Source of the DNA: Paenibacillus sp. CF384
Lineage (GTDB): Bacteria; Bacillota; Bacilli; Paenibacillales; Paenibacillaceae
DNA: 64,000 nucleotides
Direction: 5' to 3'
Assembly: GCF_900106745.1 (NCBI RefSeq)
Contig: NZ_FNNV01000015.1
Span: forward strand, 124,001-188,000
The position numbers and the translations under genes are program-made. The notes beneath the pieces were generated by a model. That model worked only from the letters and a program-made list of their open reading frames with translations. It had not been told where the DNA came from and made no database searches. Of this stretch, positions 16,946-26,136 are shown one piece after another (positions within the stretch are counted from its first letter, which is position 1; every line of letters starts with the position of its first letter).

Positions 16946-17872
16946 CTACTTCTGTACATCCTGCGGATGGCCGGACTCCAGCAGCGCGACGACGCTTGCG
17001 TTGGAATCGACCTGCGCCGGGCTCTTGCAGCCTGGAATGACGGCAGTTACTGCCGGATTCTTCAGGCACCATGCCAGCGCCCATGCCGCCATATCGACGC
17101 CTGCCGGCACTTCTTCTGTCGCAATGCGCTGCACTTCCTGCAGCTTCTGCACCGTGCTCTCGCGGTCGTGGCGATGACGCACATCCGTGACATCGAAGAC
17201 GGCATCCGGCTTATACTTGCCGCTGAGATATCCGCTCGCAAGCGGTACGCGTGCCAGCACGCCGAGGTCCTGTCTCAAGCAGGATGGGAATACTTCCTCT
17301 TCCGGCGCTTGGTCTAGGCGATTATACACCACTTGGATCACCTTAGAGCCGACCTGAGTGGACGCATCCACCTGATGCACGTTACGATTGCTGCCGATCG
17401 ACGTGCCGAGATGTCTGATTTTGCCGGCTTGCACCTGCTTGTCCAGAACGGTCCACAGCTCGTCATTATCGAAGACGACATCCGGCCCGGAATGGAATTG
17501 GTACAAATCTACGTAATCGGTCTGCAACGCGGACAATGAAGCATCAAGCTGCCTAATGACGTCTGCCGCCGAGAAATCATCCGTGCGCGTGAAACGTTCA
17601 TGGAAATGATGACCGAATTTCGTTGCAACAATCCAATCTTCCCGTTTGCGGCGGGATAGATAATCGCCGATAAGTGCTTCGGATAAATGGTCGCCATAAC
17701 ATTCCGCCGTATCGATCAGGTTAATGCCCAGCTCTGCACCACGGTCCAGAATCGCATCCGCTTCCGCCTGGGTAAACGACTGTCCCCATTCCCCGCCGAA
17801 CTGCCAAGTGCCAAGCCCAATGACCGATACGTTCAAATCGGTTTTACCAAGTCTGCGATATTGCATGCTCAT
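16946..17872 (-). CDS. Aldo-keto reductase
   Basis: This 308-residue (alpha/beta)8-barrel NADPH-dependent oxidoreductase carries the AKR tetrad: D54 and Y59 in NLIDTAECYG, K85 in ATKFG and H127 in LYQFHSG. The nucleotide-binding segment VTAVIPGCKSPAQVDSN lies near the C-terminus. The GLGTWQFGG start and overall layout resemble the YccK/IolS group of Bacillota, whose substrates are mostly unknown aldehydes. GGAGG lies 11 nt before the ATG. It is separated from the UgtP-like gene upstream by about 90 bp and ends in a strong terminator. Confidence 0.92.
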   Translation of the reverse strand: MSMQYRRLGKTDLNVSVIGLGTWQFGGEWGQSFTQAEADAILDRGAELGINLIDTAECYGDHLSEALIGDYLSRRKREDWIVATKFGHHFHERFTRTDDFSAADVIRQLDASLSALQTDYVDLYQFHSGPDVVFDNDELWTVLDKQVQAGKIRHLGTSIGSNRNVHQVDASTQVGSKVIQVVYNRLDQAPEEEVFPSCLRQDLGVLARVPLASGYLSGKYKPDAVFDVTDVRHRHDRESTVQKLQEVQRIATEEVPAGVDMAAWALAWCLKNPAVTAVIPGCKSPAQVDSNASVVALLESGHPQDVQK

Positions 17873-17965
17873 GTTACGTTTCGCCTCCAGTTTCCTTTTC
17901 TACTCCAACATTACTGTTCTAACATACGGAGCGGCATGAATCAAATCGCGCCACCTCCATCTAAG

Positions 17966-19117
17966 TTACACCGTTTGTTTATTGGATTGTGCAATAAGCT
18001 CCGCGACTAGCCCAGCAGCCGCTTCAGCGGAATAGGGTTTGCTCGCTTTCTTCGCCTGTTTCCTCATCATTTCTAAGCGACCCGGTGATCTCAGCAGCAT
18101 ACGCATGGTTGCCAATAGATCTGCCTCATCCTCGATGTGTATCGCCGCGCCGCAGCTGCGCAAGAAGTTCGCATTATCGATCTCTTGTCCGGGAAGCGGC
18201 TTAAAGATCAGCATGGGCAAGCCGACTGCGAGTGCCTCAGAAGACGTAAGTCCCCCGGATTTGGTAAGAAGCAAATCAGATGCTGCCATCAGCTCCGGGA
18301 CCCGGTCCGTAAAGCCCGTCACGACGATCGGCAGCTTATGTGCAAATTTCAGCTTTGTAAGCTGAAGTCTGAGTTTGTCATTATTCCCGCACACAAAGAT
18401 CAATTGAGCGTTGAGTTCCTTGCGAGCCAGAGACAAACATAACGTTTCCCCGATCTCCTGCCCCATCAAGCCATTGCCGCCACCCATAACAAGGACCGTC
18501 GGACGCGCTGGTTCAAGCCCGATTTCCGCCAAAATAGTTGTTCTATCATAAGCCCCGTTGTACTCAGGACGAATCGGAATGCCCGTCACGGAAATTCGCT
18601 CCGGTTCAACGCCGACTTTGGACAAGCTATGCGCAACCTCAATGGAGCCCACGACATAATAGTCCGTCTCCGGATATAACCAATAGCTGTGATCCGTGAA
18701 ATCCGTAATAACGGTAACCGTCGGAACTTCATACAGTCCGTTATCTTTCATAAAAGACATCGCCCCGGCAGCAAGCGGAAAGGTGGATACCACGACGGAA
18801 GGTTTGACCGTTTGCAGCATCGTAAGAAATTTCCCAAGCCCCAGCGCCTGCATGAACTTCAAGCTGCTCGTCAACCGATTATGATGACGTGTTTTGCCGT
18901 AGAAGTACCCGTAAGTCTTGGGAAACGTCTGCACGCCATTCAAATAAACATATTTGCTGATAGGATGAACCCTAGGATGAGCCTCCGCCATGTAATCCAT
19001 GATCTCTACTTTAATTTCAGGATGAAGTGCAGCCAGTGCTCTGCGGAGCGCATGTGCTGCCTGAATATGCCCGGAACCATAATCGCCGGTCAGAATCAGA
19101 ATCGGTCCTTTCTCCAT
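17966..19117 (-). CDS. UgtP-like diacylglycerol glucosyltransferase
   Basis: The start at 19117 (MEKGPILILTGDYGSGHIQ) has GGGGGA 7 nt upstream and gives 383 residues, the size of UgtP. The N-terminal half is an MGDG-synthase domain with the GDYGSGHIQAA loop. The C-terminal half is a GT28 UDP-sugar domain with LVMGGGNGLMG and LTKSGGLTSSEALA. Such enzymes transfer glucose from UDP-glucose to diacylglycerol at the inner membrane face, making the glycolipid anchor of lipoteichoic acid. This fits the LtaS-family gene at 35.8 kb. Processive versus single transfer, and the exact sugar, are not readable. Confidence 0.85.
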   Translation of the reverse strand: MEKGPILILTGDYGSGHIQAAHALRRALAALHPEIKVEIMDYMAEAHPRVHPISKYVYLNGVQTFPKTYGYFYGKTRHHNRLTSSLKFMQALGLGKFLTMLQTVKPSVVVSTFPLAAGAMSFMKDNGLYEVPTVTVITDFTDHSYWLYPETDYYVVGSIEVAHSLSKVGVEPERISVTGIPIRPEYNGAYDRTTILAEIGLEPARPTVLVMGGGNGLMGQEIGETLCLSLARKELNAQLIFVCGNNDKLRLQLTKLKFAHKLPIVVTGFTDRVPELMAASDLLLTKSGGLTSSEALAVGLPMLIFKPLPGQEIDNANFLRSCGAAIHIEDEADLLATMRMLLRSPGRLEMMRKQAKKASKPYSAEAAAGLVAELIAQSNKQTV

Positions 19118-19355
19118 CAACGTCTCCCCCTCAAGTCGTTTCGAAGGCAAATGGATGCTTTGCACCGAATGAACAAACTACCCCAAATTAAATTGGCTAG
19201 TACCACCAATATACGTTATAACTAGCAGACTGATGCTCTTTTTGACCCAATCTTTACTTTGGTATTTTTGTAAACCGATCCTGTCCTCTTCATTCGGTAT
19301 TCGGCTTCCGATTTCCTTCACGACTTGCAAACGGATTCACCCCGAATTGAATCGG

Positions 19356-20186
19356 TTAGAAGAATCGCGTTTCCCCTGGCTGAAACAGCTGAAACTTCTG
19401 TCCGCGATACTTGCCAAGCAGCGCATCCACAAAACCCGCAATGCCTTCGCTGTTATTGGGATAAAGGTCGTAGTGGAGCGGGATAACGACATTCATGCGC
19501 AATTCTGCTGCGAAAGCTGCTGCCTCAAACGCATTCATGTTGCCGACAACGCCTAATCGATTACGGAACAGATCCCGACCGTTAATTGGCAGCATGCCAA
19601 TGTCGATCCGATAAGCGTGCAGCATCTCGATCAACTCTTCTTGCACCAAGGTGTCTCCGGCGTGATAGATGGTCAAACCATCCCATTGCAGGATGTATCC
19701 TAAATAACGATCCCAGCCTTCTGCATCCACTTCTCGCTCTTCATGCCATGCGGCAATGGGATGAATGCGAAGCTCTGAATTAGCTTGCATAGGTGTACCG
19801 TATTTCAATGCAATAAGTCGATCCGGAGCAATTCCGATATCGGCTAATAGGGTCTGGCAAGCAAGCGGTCCTGCAAACTTACAGTTAGGCGAAGCATCTG
19901 CAAGGATCGCCAACGTTTCCGGATCAAGATGATCCTGATGCTCATGAGTGAGGAGGACAAGATCGAGATCGTTCAGCTCAGAAGGATGCACAGGCGGTGC
20001 ATAGCTGCGCGTCCAATAGCCTGCCGGAAAGTCGGTCAGACGATCGACAGAGTCCGTTAAATAGGGATCAATAGCCACATGAAACCCGTTGCGGCGAATG
20101 ATGACACCGACTTGTCCAATGTACTGTATGGAAGCAGATGCGCATGCTTTGACTTGTGCGTTTGCGGTCGATGGATGATGGATCAA
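19356..20186 (-). CDS. MBL-fold metallo-hydrolase (UlaG-like)
   Basis: This 276-residue metallo-beta-lactamase-fold protein has the binuclear metal motif LTHEHQDHLD, followed by HAGDT, NGRD and a C-terminal HYDLYP. The layout matches the UlaG/L-ascorbate-6-phosphate lactonase-like branch of the family. No ascorbate genes lie nearby, so the substrate is unknown. The gene is alone between ugtP and the ArsR/AHSA1 pair. A GGGG ribosome site is rather far (about 13 nt) from the ATG. Confidence 0.85.
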   Translation of the reverse strand: MIHHPSTANAQVKACASASIQYIGQVGVIIRRNGFHVAIDPYLTDSVDRLTDFPAGYWTRSYAPPVHPSELNDLDLVLLTHEHQDHLDPETLAILADASPNCKFAGPLACQTLLADIGIAPDRLIALKYGTPMQANSELRIHPIAAWHEEREVDAEGWDRYLGYILQWDGLTIYHAGDTLVQEELIEMLHAYRIDIGMLPINGRDLFRNRLGVVGNMNAFEAAAFAAELRMNVVIPLHYDLYPNNSEGIAGFVDALLGKYRGQKFQLFQPGETRFF

Positions 20187-20265
20187 TTTGGATAGACACC
20201 CCTTTCCAATTTAGCGTATCAGAAAAAGCGCTTTCTCGGAAGCGGTTACGACGACATGGATGCAA

Positions 20266-20305
20266 CAAAAAAGTGACTGCACCGGTTTAGGCCGGTTCAG
20301 CCACT
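20266..20305 (-). terminator. Terminator of AHSA1-ArsR operon
   Basis: AGTGACTGCACCGG (20272-20285) and CCGGTTCAGCCACT (20292-20305) form a long stem with two mismatches. On the minus strand five or more T follow. It lies 15 nt after the ArsR stop. Confidence 0.88.
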
Positions 20306-20319
20306 CTTGATGTACATAT

Positions 20320-20640
20320 TCAATCAGACTCAACAAAGCGCTGAAGGGCTGACATTTTATTATCCCAGAAGCGTTCATAATAATTGAGCCAATTCTTGAG
20401 TTCCTGCAGCGGCTGCGTTTCCAGTCGGTAACGGGTTTCGCGCCCGACCTTACGTTCCTTAACAAGACCGGCCTCAGCAAGGATACGGAGATGCTTCGAT
20501 ACTGCCGTACGCGTCATTGGAAAATGTCCCGTAATCGCCGTAACCGGCATTTCCCGATCGACCAGCAGCTTCAATACCTCTCGCCTTGTAGGATCGGCAA
20601 TGGCTTGAAACACATCATGCTTCGCTGATGGAAGTGCCAT
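20320..20640 (-). CDS. ArsR-family winged-helix regulator
   Basis: The 106-residue product begins ALPSAKHDVFQAIADPTRRE and carries the winged helix VTAITGHFPMTRTAVSKHLR. This is the SdpR/YvaV-like ArsR branch that is normally paired with an AHSA1 gene. Metal-binding cysteines typical of SmtB/ArsR sensors are absent. The start lies 1 nt after the stop of the AHSA1 gene, so translation is coupled. It probably represses its own operon. Confidence 0.92.
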   Translation of the reverse strand: MALPSAKHDVFQAIADPTRREVLKLLVDREMPVTAITGHFPMTRTAVSKHLRILAEAGLVKERKVGRETRYRLETQPLQELKNWLNYYERFWDNKMSALQRFVESD

Positions 20641-20641
20641 A

Positions 20642-21064
20642 TTAAGCCTCTACATACTTGCCGAGAGCTTGATGAATTCCCACCCAGCCACCTTGCATCT
20701 GAGTGCGCACGACCGCGTGAGGCATTCCCAATTCGTTGACGTAATCGGCTTTCCAACCGGAGTGAATAAGCGTACACTCGGTTTGATTGTCACCCATCGT
20801 TTGAAGCGTGATCGTAACAACCCAATCCTTACCCCATGCAAAAGCAATACGGTTCGGCTCGTCCACTTCCTTCACAACGCAAGGCTGCATCCCGAACGGA
20901 CCGGCATCGATCGTAAATTCTTGACCGACAACCGCTTGCAAATTGTTCGGCATGAACCAGACCGAAAGACCTTCAGCTGTTGAAATTGCCGCCCACACTT
21001 TCTCGATTGGCGCTTTGAAAATCCCTGTTTGAACAATATCCGGCAATGCTTCGTGTGTATCCAT
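20642..21064 (-). CDS. SRPBCC/AHSA1 domain protein
   Basis: The 140-residue product is a START-like (AHSA1) fold protein with the typical opening IFKAPIEKVWAAISTAEGLSVWF. It also has the C-terminal helix GGWVGIHQALGKYVEA. These proteins bind hydrophobic ligands in a deep cavity; the ligand here is unknown. GAGGAG lies 9 nt before the ATG. It is the first gene of a two-gene operon with the ArsR regulator, an arrangement common in Bacillota. Confidence 0.88.
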   Translation of the reverse strand: MDTHEALPDIVQTGIFKAPIEKVWAAISTAEGLSVWFMPNNLQAVVGQEFTIDAGPFGMQPCVVKEVDEPNRIAFAWGKDWVVTITLQTMGDNQTECTLIHSGWKADYVNELGMPHAVVRTQMQGGWVGIHQALGKYVEA

Positions 21065-21090
21065 ATCATCATTCTCCTCATGAAATAATC

Positions 21091-21119
21091 AAAAAAGCGA
21101 AACCAAATGGTTTCGCTTT
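21091..21119 (-). terminator. Terminator of small membrane protein gene
   Basis: AAAGCGAAACC (21094-21104) and GGTTTCGCTTT (21109-21119) form a perfect 11-bp stem with a 4-nt loop, followed by six T on the minus strand. It lies 34 nt after the 48-codon gene and just upstream of the AHSA1 gene. Confidence 0.88.
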
Positions 21120-21152
21120 AATTATAGAATGGTCCATATTCTCATGTCAAAT

Positions 21153-21299
21153 CTAGTTGTTTTTCTTCCCTTGCTCATTCTCTACATTGTGATCTTCCCA
21201 GCGTCTGGAGTAAGCTTTATTGGTCACCCATATTGTCATCCACGTCACGATGATCGCGATAATTGCAGCTGCAATCCATACCCCTGTCGGAACACCCAT
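21153..21299 (-). CDS. Small single-span membrane protein, 48 residues
   Basis: A short frame starts at the ATG at 21299 with GGGGAG 7 nt upstream. It encodes one hydrophobic helix (VWIAAAIIAIIVTWMTIWVT) followed by a charged tail ending QGKKNN. The frame extends upstream but without ribosome site or hydrophobic pattern. The good Shine-Dalgarno and the strong terminator behind it support a real gene. No family was recognised and no function is proposed. Confidence 0.65.
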   Translation of the reverse strand: MGVPTGVWIAAAIIAIIVTWMTIWVTNKAYSRRWEDHNVENEQGKKNN

Positions 21300-21560
21300 A
21301 TCCAGTCTCCCCTTTATGTTCGATCCTATACTGACGATACTTATCCAAATCATAACATCTATGCATGCCTTGCGACGCTCGGATAAATGAACACATTTTG
21401 ACGAATTCCGAATACGCTGTTGTTCCTTACGATGTCCAGCCAGCACCCGATATACAGATGCCAAATAGTCTCTTTCCCTTGCGAGGACAAGCCTTTGTGT
21501 GCATAATGAGAATGGTCGCTTCGCGCATGATTGCGGAGCCGGAAAGAAGGAAACCGCACT

Positions 21561-22487
21561 GTGAAAATTTCGTTATCATCCAAAATGTCTATTTCTCCCG
21601 TGTTCCCTCTGATTGTCGGCATGCTCGCCATCTCATTTGCACCTATTTTCGTGAGGTATTCCAATGCGCCTGTTTCCGTTCAAGGCATGTACCGGATGCT
21701 CTTCACGTTTATCCTTATGCTGCCGTTCGGGATAAAGCAGCTTCCAGGCATGAAGGCCATTTCGCGAAAAGATTGGCTATTGCTCTTGGGGGCAGGCTTC
21801 TTCCTCGCCCTCCACTTCCTGCTCTGGATGGCATCGCTGACGTATACCTCTATTGCAAGCTCCACGATTATATTGGCACTCGAGCCTGTGTTCGTCATGG
21901 TCGGCGCCTTTCTATTGTTCAAGGACAAACCGCGTAAGTTCGCGGTAATCGGCATGATGGTCGCATTAATCGGGGCTATTAGCATCGGCTCCGGTGATAT
22001 CACACTGTCTCAGCGCGCGTTCTTCGGTGACAGCTTGTCTTTCTTCGGGGCACTGGCCGTTGCCGTGAACATGCTGATCGCCAAACAAATTCTGAAGCGT
22101 GTCTCTTCATTCCTTTATAGCTTTATCGTTTTTGGCGTCACAACGGCGTGTTTCGCCATCTATAATGTGGCAACCAGTACGTCGATGTCCGGTTACGCAG
22201 ACCGAGAATGGATTGTATTCCTATTGCTTGCGATCGTCCCGACCGTCTTTGGTCACATGATCTTCAACTGGCTGTTGAAATACGTGAAGCCGACTACGAT
22301 TTCCATGTCCGTGCTCGCTGAGCCGGTCGGTGCCAGCTTGCTCGGCATGCTGCTCTTCCGTGAGATGATCACAGGCTTCCAGCTCATCGGAGGCGCCTTT
22401 GTCATCGCCGGACTTATCCTCTATATGCGAGCCGAGAAACAAACCCACCCGATCGACGAAGTCAAGAACGAAGCGCTCAGCGCTTAG
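21561..22487 (+). CDS. EamA/DMT-family transporter
   Basis: The preferred start is GTG at 21561 (VKISLSSKMS), with AAGGA 9 nt upstream, giving 308 residues; a TTG further upstream is less likely. Ten hydrophobic segments form two EamA repeats typical of the drug/metabolite transporter superfamily. Signature stretches are FAPIFVRYSNAP, SSTIILALEPVFVM and ISMSVLAEPVGASLLG. The substrate is unknown. The gene is alone with its own terminator. Confidence 0.9.
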   Translation: MKISLSSKMSISPVFPLIVGMLAISFAPIFVRYSNAPVSVQGMYRMLFTFILMLPFGIKQLPGMKAISRKDWLLLLGAGFFLALHFLLWMASLTYTSIASSTIILALEPVFVMVGAFLLFKDKPRKFAVIGMMVALIGAISIGSGDITLSQRAFFGDSLSFFGALAVAVNMLIAKQILKRVSSFLYSFIVFGVTTACFAIYNVATSTSMSGYADREWIVFLLLAIVPTVFGHMIFNWLLKYVKPTTISMSVLAEPVGASLLGMLLFREMITGFQLIGGAFVIAGLILYMRAEKQTHPIDEVKNEALSA

Positions 22488-22492
22488 ATAGG

Positions 22493-22538
22493 GCTTCTCC
22501 CCCCGTTATCCACATTGACGGGAAGGAGAAGCTTTTTT
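22493..22538 (+). terminator. Terminator of EamA gene
   Basis: GCTTCTCC (22493-22500) pairs with GGAGAAGC (22525-22532), with further pairing CCCGT/ACGGG inside. A six-T run follows. It lies 6 nt after the stop. Confidence 0.9.
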
Positions 22539-22546
22539 AATACAAA

Positions 22547-22588
22547 AAGCTGCCTCAACAGCGCATAAATGCACAATTGAGACAGCTT
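22547..22588 (-). terminator. Terminator of gene at 22608
   Basis: AAGCTGCCTCAA (22547-22558) pairs with TTGAGACAGCTT (22577-22588) with one mismatch. On the minus strand a T5 run follows. It ends 20 nt from the stop codon of the gene it serves. Confidence 0.85.
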
Positions 22589-22607
22589 AATGATTTACGA
22601 TTAAGAA

Positions 22608-23264
22608 CTACTCCAAGCCGTGTTCTTCACGAATACGGTACAAGCCTTGGATAATCGGCTCAGCCGGATCGCGATTCAGCAAGTGATGCGCAATCAGCAT
22701 ATGCAACGGCAATGCACAGACGTTGTTGCCATCGGAGATGGACGTAAAGCCTGCTTCAAGCACCGCGCCATGCTGTTCGTTCAAGTCCAGATCCACGTGA
22801 ACCTGCTCGTCCGGGAATTCTTCGCGAATGGCCTTCGCGCAGTAAGGCACGATAATGTTGTCGATCAGCGCTTTCGCCTCATCCTCGGATTGTGGAGGCA
22901 TTGGGAGCAATCGCTCGCCGCCTGCATCCATCAGGTCCAGGAAGAACGACGACATCCAGAGCGCCGGATCTTCATTGTTCTGGAACGTGTGCAGCAGCTC
23001 GCGCATGAAGAAGCCGCATGCATACTTGTGTCCGCCGTCTTTCACTTCGATTTTGTATGTGAAGATCGGCCCATACACTTCATGGTTCAATACTTGTCCG
23101 TCAACCTGATCTTCTTCGAACTTAAACCGAAGTGCCCGAAGCGCGTTCTCGTGAAGCGCTTGAATCAAACGTTGAATCTCTTCTTCAGGAATACCTGCCG
23201 CTTGCTCTTGCGTATCGTTTTGATTAGATACATCATTCGTTGTCATTGTCCAATCACCCATCAT
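22608..23264 (-). CDS. Conserved hypothetical acidic protein
   Basis: The 218-residue product has no motif I can name. It is acidic and soluble, with no signal peptide or membrane segment. The first 30 residues look disordered (NDVSNQNDTQEQ). The body is alpha/beta, with IQRLIQALHENALRALRFKF and LLHTFQNNEDPALWMSSFF as likely helices. It ends in the helical segment PIIQGLYRIREEHGLE. ATGs at 23264 and 23246 are both possible starts, each with a weak ribosome site. It is monocistronic with a good terminator. No function is proposed. Confidence 0.75.
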   Translation of the reverse strand: MMGDWTMTTNDVSNQNDTQEQAAGIPEEEIQRLIQALHENALRALRFKFEEDQVDGQVLNHEVYGPIFTYKIEVKDGGHKYACGFFMRELLHTFQNNEDPALWMSSFFLDLMDAGGERLLPMPPQSEDEAKALIDNIIVPYCAKAIREEFPDEQVHVDLDLNEQHGAVLEAGFTSISDGNNVCALPLHMLIAHHLLNRDPAEPIIQGLYRIREEHGLE

Positions 23265-23325
23265 TCATCATATAATGTTCGTTTCCGAATTGTCTACTCG
23301 TAATTTTTCCTATTGTATCCTCTAA

Positions 23326-24390
23326 TTATGAGCGAGGCTCCAATAAATACGCTAACAGCAGTGCCGCCGTGTTCAGAACAGCATCGCTATGCGTTCGTTC
23401 CATACTATGTGAGGCATGTACGCCCGGCCCGATTAATGCTGCTTTAATATTGCTTCCGCCGCGCAGTGCTGCCGAAGCATCGGAGCCATAGTGCGGGTAA
23501 ATATCGATCGCATATGGAATGTTCTCGCGACCGGCAAGGGCGATGAGCTTCGAAGTCATCAGATAATCATACGGTCCGGAAGAATCCTTCGCGCAGATGG
23601 ATACATCGCGCTCTGTCGTCGAGAGATCATCGCCGATCGCTCCCATATCAACGGCGATCATTTCCGTAACGTCCGCCGGAATATTGGAGCTGCCGTGACC
23701 TACTTCTTCATAAGTCGAAATGATGATCTTGACCGTGCGAAGCGGTGATTGGCCTTCGCGCTTCAGCCATTCCAACAGACCGAATACGGCGGCCACGCTA
23801 GCTTTGTCATCCAAGTGTCGGGACTTAATCAGACCGTTCGGGAAGAATCGCGTGCGCGCATCCCAGCTAATGATATCACCGGGAGCGATGCCCAGCTTCT
23901 GTACATCTTCTTTATTCTTCACGAGTTCGTCGATTCGAATTTCCATATTGGCTTCATCGCGTTTCAAATCACGAACGTCGGAATACACGTGAACAGATGG
24001 TTTCGTAGTCAGCACCGTGCCATCGTACGTGCGGCCATCGCGCGTGTGAATGAGGCAGTATTCGCTCTCTACCGTATGCATGGAATACCCGCCGATTGGT
24101 GTAAAGCGGATTGTACCGGACGGTTTAATGGACCTTACCATTGCACCTAATGTATCGACATGGGCTGTAATGGCGATAACCTCGTTATCTTGCGGGTCGG
24201 AACCTGGAATCGTAATAATGCCGTTGCCCTTAGGAGTCAGCTCTAGCGCGTAACCCAATTTGGCTGCTTCTTCTTGAATAATGCGCATGATCGTCATGCA
24301 AAATCCGCTAGGGCTCGGTGTTGTCAGCAGTAGCTCCAGCAGGCGGTGAATGTAAGCTCGATCGAGCTGAGGATGAAGCGGTTCAGTCAT
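23326..24390 (-). CDS. M42-family metallo-aminopeptidase
   Basis: The start at 24390 (MTEPLHPQLD) has AAAGGAG 13 nt upstream and gives 354 residues, as usual for M42 peptidases. The binuclear metal ligands are visible: AHVDTLG, LDDKAS, the EE pair in STYEEVGHG, AVDMG and a C-terminal HASHSMERTH. M42 enzymes such as YsdC and FrvX form large dodecameric shells that remove N-terminal residues from peptides. It lies about 65 bp behind the ECF fusion gene on the same strand and could be cotranscribed. The residue preference cannot be read from sequence. Confidence 0.92.
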   Translation of the reverse strand: MTEPLHPQLDRAYIHRLLELLLTTPSPSGFCMTIMRIIQEEAAKLGYALELTPKGNGIITIPGSDPQDNEVIAITAHVDTLGAMVRSIKPSGTIRFTPIGGYSMHTVESEYCLIHTRDGRTYDGTVLTTKPSVHVYSDVRDLKRDEANMEIRIDELVKNKEDVQKLGIAPGDIISWDARTRFFPNGLIKSRHLDDKASVAAVFGLLEWLKREGQSPLRTVKIIISTYEEVGHGSSNIPADVTEMIAVDMGAIGDDLSTTERDVSICAKDSSGPYDYLMTSKLIALAGRENIPYAIDIYPHYGSDASAALRGGSNIKAALIGPGVHASHSMERTHSDAVLNTAALLLAYLLEPRS

Positions 24391-24456
24391 AGCTTGCCAG
24401 ACACTCCTTTCAAAAGTTAACACTTGTTCTATCATAGCCGATTCGGAGCCAAATGC

Positions 24457-26136
24457 CTATTGCCACATCCAGAAAATGACCAGAATGGCGGCACCTGCCG
24501 CTGCCAGCACCGTGTCACGACTCTTCCAGCGCTCGGTTATAAGCAGCGTTGGCTGCCTCTCTTTGCCAACGCCTCGGCTCTCGAGTGCATCGGAAACCTG
24601 TTCGCCCAGCCGGAACAAAGCCAGCATGAACGGGATAGACGTTTCTTTCAGCCGCTTGAGTGATCCCCTCGCAGCGCGTTCCGTCTCTTTCCCTCTTGCA
24701 ATGGCGATACGCGCGAAACGCTCCCATTCTGATAATAGGACCGGTATGAATCGAAGGAGCAGCGTAATCGTTAAGATCAGCTTCGTGCCCCAGAGCGGTA
24801 CTTTCCCGATTGCTCCGAATAGTTGTTCCAATGATCTGCGAAGCCGCAGCGGCGTAACCGCTAGCGGCAACCCGAAGCCAAGCAGCATGGCAAGCAGCGG
24901 CCGCAGAAGGGATTGCAGCGACACAAGTGCGGCGTCCGTGCTCCAGAAGCCTCCTCCTTCCTGCGGTCCGAGTCCGGCGATGAGCGCGACTGAGAACGTG
25001 AAGACGGTTAGTGCAATAATCGCGCTTCGCCAGCGTCGCAGAGGAATTTTACCGAGATGGATAGCGGCAGCAACGACAAGTGCCATAGCCCCTAGACCAG
25101 ACCAAGTAGATTGGAATAGGATCGCGGCAGAAATTAGAATATAAGTAAGCCAAACCGATCTGGGATCGAATAAGGATAATGGCGATGGAGGACTGTCCGA
25201 ATCTCGCAGCAAGAACGGCGCTCTGTTGTCCCGCTCAGTCAACGGCTTGCTAGGCCGAAGTATCTTCACGTTCGACTTCACGATTAGAGCTGCTTCTTGC
25301 GCTAATGCGGCCGGCTGCCAAACTTGCATATGCGGCACGCCTAGACAAGCTAGTTGATGCGCTACACGCAGCCACGCCGGAATTTCCATCCCGGCATGCT
25401 CCAGCCAATGGGGATTGACGAGCAGCTCATCCCTACTGCAATGCTGCACACTCCCATCGGTGTGCATGATAATTACAGCAGTAGCGAGCTGCAGCGCCCA
25501 GTCACTTTCATGGGAGATGAGGAGCACGCCTTTGCCCGCTGCCGCTTGCTGTTTGAGCTGCTCACCGAGCTGCTCATGACCGGCGGCATCCAGCCCAGCG
25601 GTCGGTTCATCAAGCAGCAGCCACGAAGACGGAGGCGCGAATAAACAGGCTAATGCCGTCCGCCGCCGCTCGCCGCCGCTCATAAAGTACGGATCACGCT
25701 CCAGCCACGTCTCATCCCATCCTACTGCCGCAAGCGCCGCACTCGCTCTGCGATCGCGCTCTGCGTCATCGAGGTGATAAGGACGCATCACATAGTGCAG
25801 TTCTTCGCGGACGGTTCTCGCAAACAATTGTTCTTCCGGTGATTGGCAAGAATAACTATAACTGAGCATCGCTTGACGATTGCGTACAGCGCTCTTCCGT
25901 CCTAAGCGTGAGCGCCGCTCCGTCCAGAGCGAATTCACGCCATAAGAAACCGTGACGTCCTCCGACTTCGTAAGTCCGGCGATCGTTTCCATTAATCTGG
26001 TTTTGCCGACGCCATTGGCGCCGATGAGGATCGTGATCGATCCTTGTTCCAGTCGCAATTCCTTCTCTTGAACGGCGGCCATCTGATTATGTACCCCTGA
26101 AGGCACCTGCTTCAAACCGACAATATGTAAGGTCAT
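24457..26136 (-). CDS. ECF transporter ATPase fused to EcfT membrane subunit
   Basis: This 559-residue protein joins two subunits that are usually separate. Residues 1 to about 260 are an ABC ATPase with Walker A IGANGVGKT, signature SGGERRR and Walker B LLLDEPTAGLD. After a linker at about 270-320, residues 320-559 form an EcfT-type membrane domain with about five helices. This half ends with the coupling segment ARGKETERAARG and ALFRLGEQVSDALESRGVG. ECF modules import vitamins using a separate S-component, and the divergent bioY indicates biotin. The ATG at 26136 overlaps the upstream stop in ATGA, so translation is coupled. I found no frameshift at the junction, so the fusion looks genuine. 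Confidence 0.88.
   Translation of the reverse strand: MTLHIVGLKQVPSGVHNQMAAVQEKELRLEQGSITILIGANGVGKTRLMETIAGLTKSEDVTVSYGVNSLWTERRSRLGRKSAVRNRQAMLSYSYSCQSPEEQLFARTVREELHYVMRPYHLDDAERDRRASAALAAVGWDETWLERDPYFMSGGERRRTALACLFAPPSSWLLLDEPTAGLDAAGHEQLGEQLKQQAAAGKGVLLISHESDWALQLATAVIIMHTDGSVQHCSRDELLVNPHWLEHAGMEIPAWLRVAHQLACLGVPHMQVWQPAALAQEAALIVKSNVKILRPSKPLTERDNRAPFLLRDSDSPPSPLSLFDPRSVWLTYILISAAILFQSTWSGLGAMALVVAAAIHLGKIPLRRWRSAIIALTVFTFSVALIAGLGPQEGGGFWSTDAALVSLQSLLRPLLAMLLGFGLPLAVTPLRLRRSLEQLFGAIGKVPLWGTKLILTITLLLRFIPVLLSEWERFARIAIARGKETERAARGSLKRLKETSIPFMLALFRLGEQVSDALESRGVGKERQPTLLITERWKSRDTVLAAAGAAILVIFWMWQ

Noticed and set aside
21365..21937. 190-codon frame upstream of and across the EamA gene start
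   Set aside because: It overlaps the well-supported transporter in another frame and shows no ribosome site or conserved pattern.
24457..26136. Frameshift or assembly artefact joining ATPase and EcfT
   Set aside because: The frame is continuous across a plausible 50-residue linker, both halves are complete, and the start is coupled to the upstream gene.
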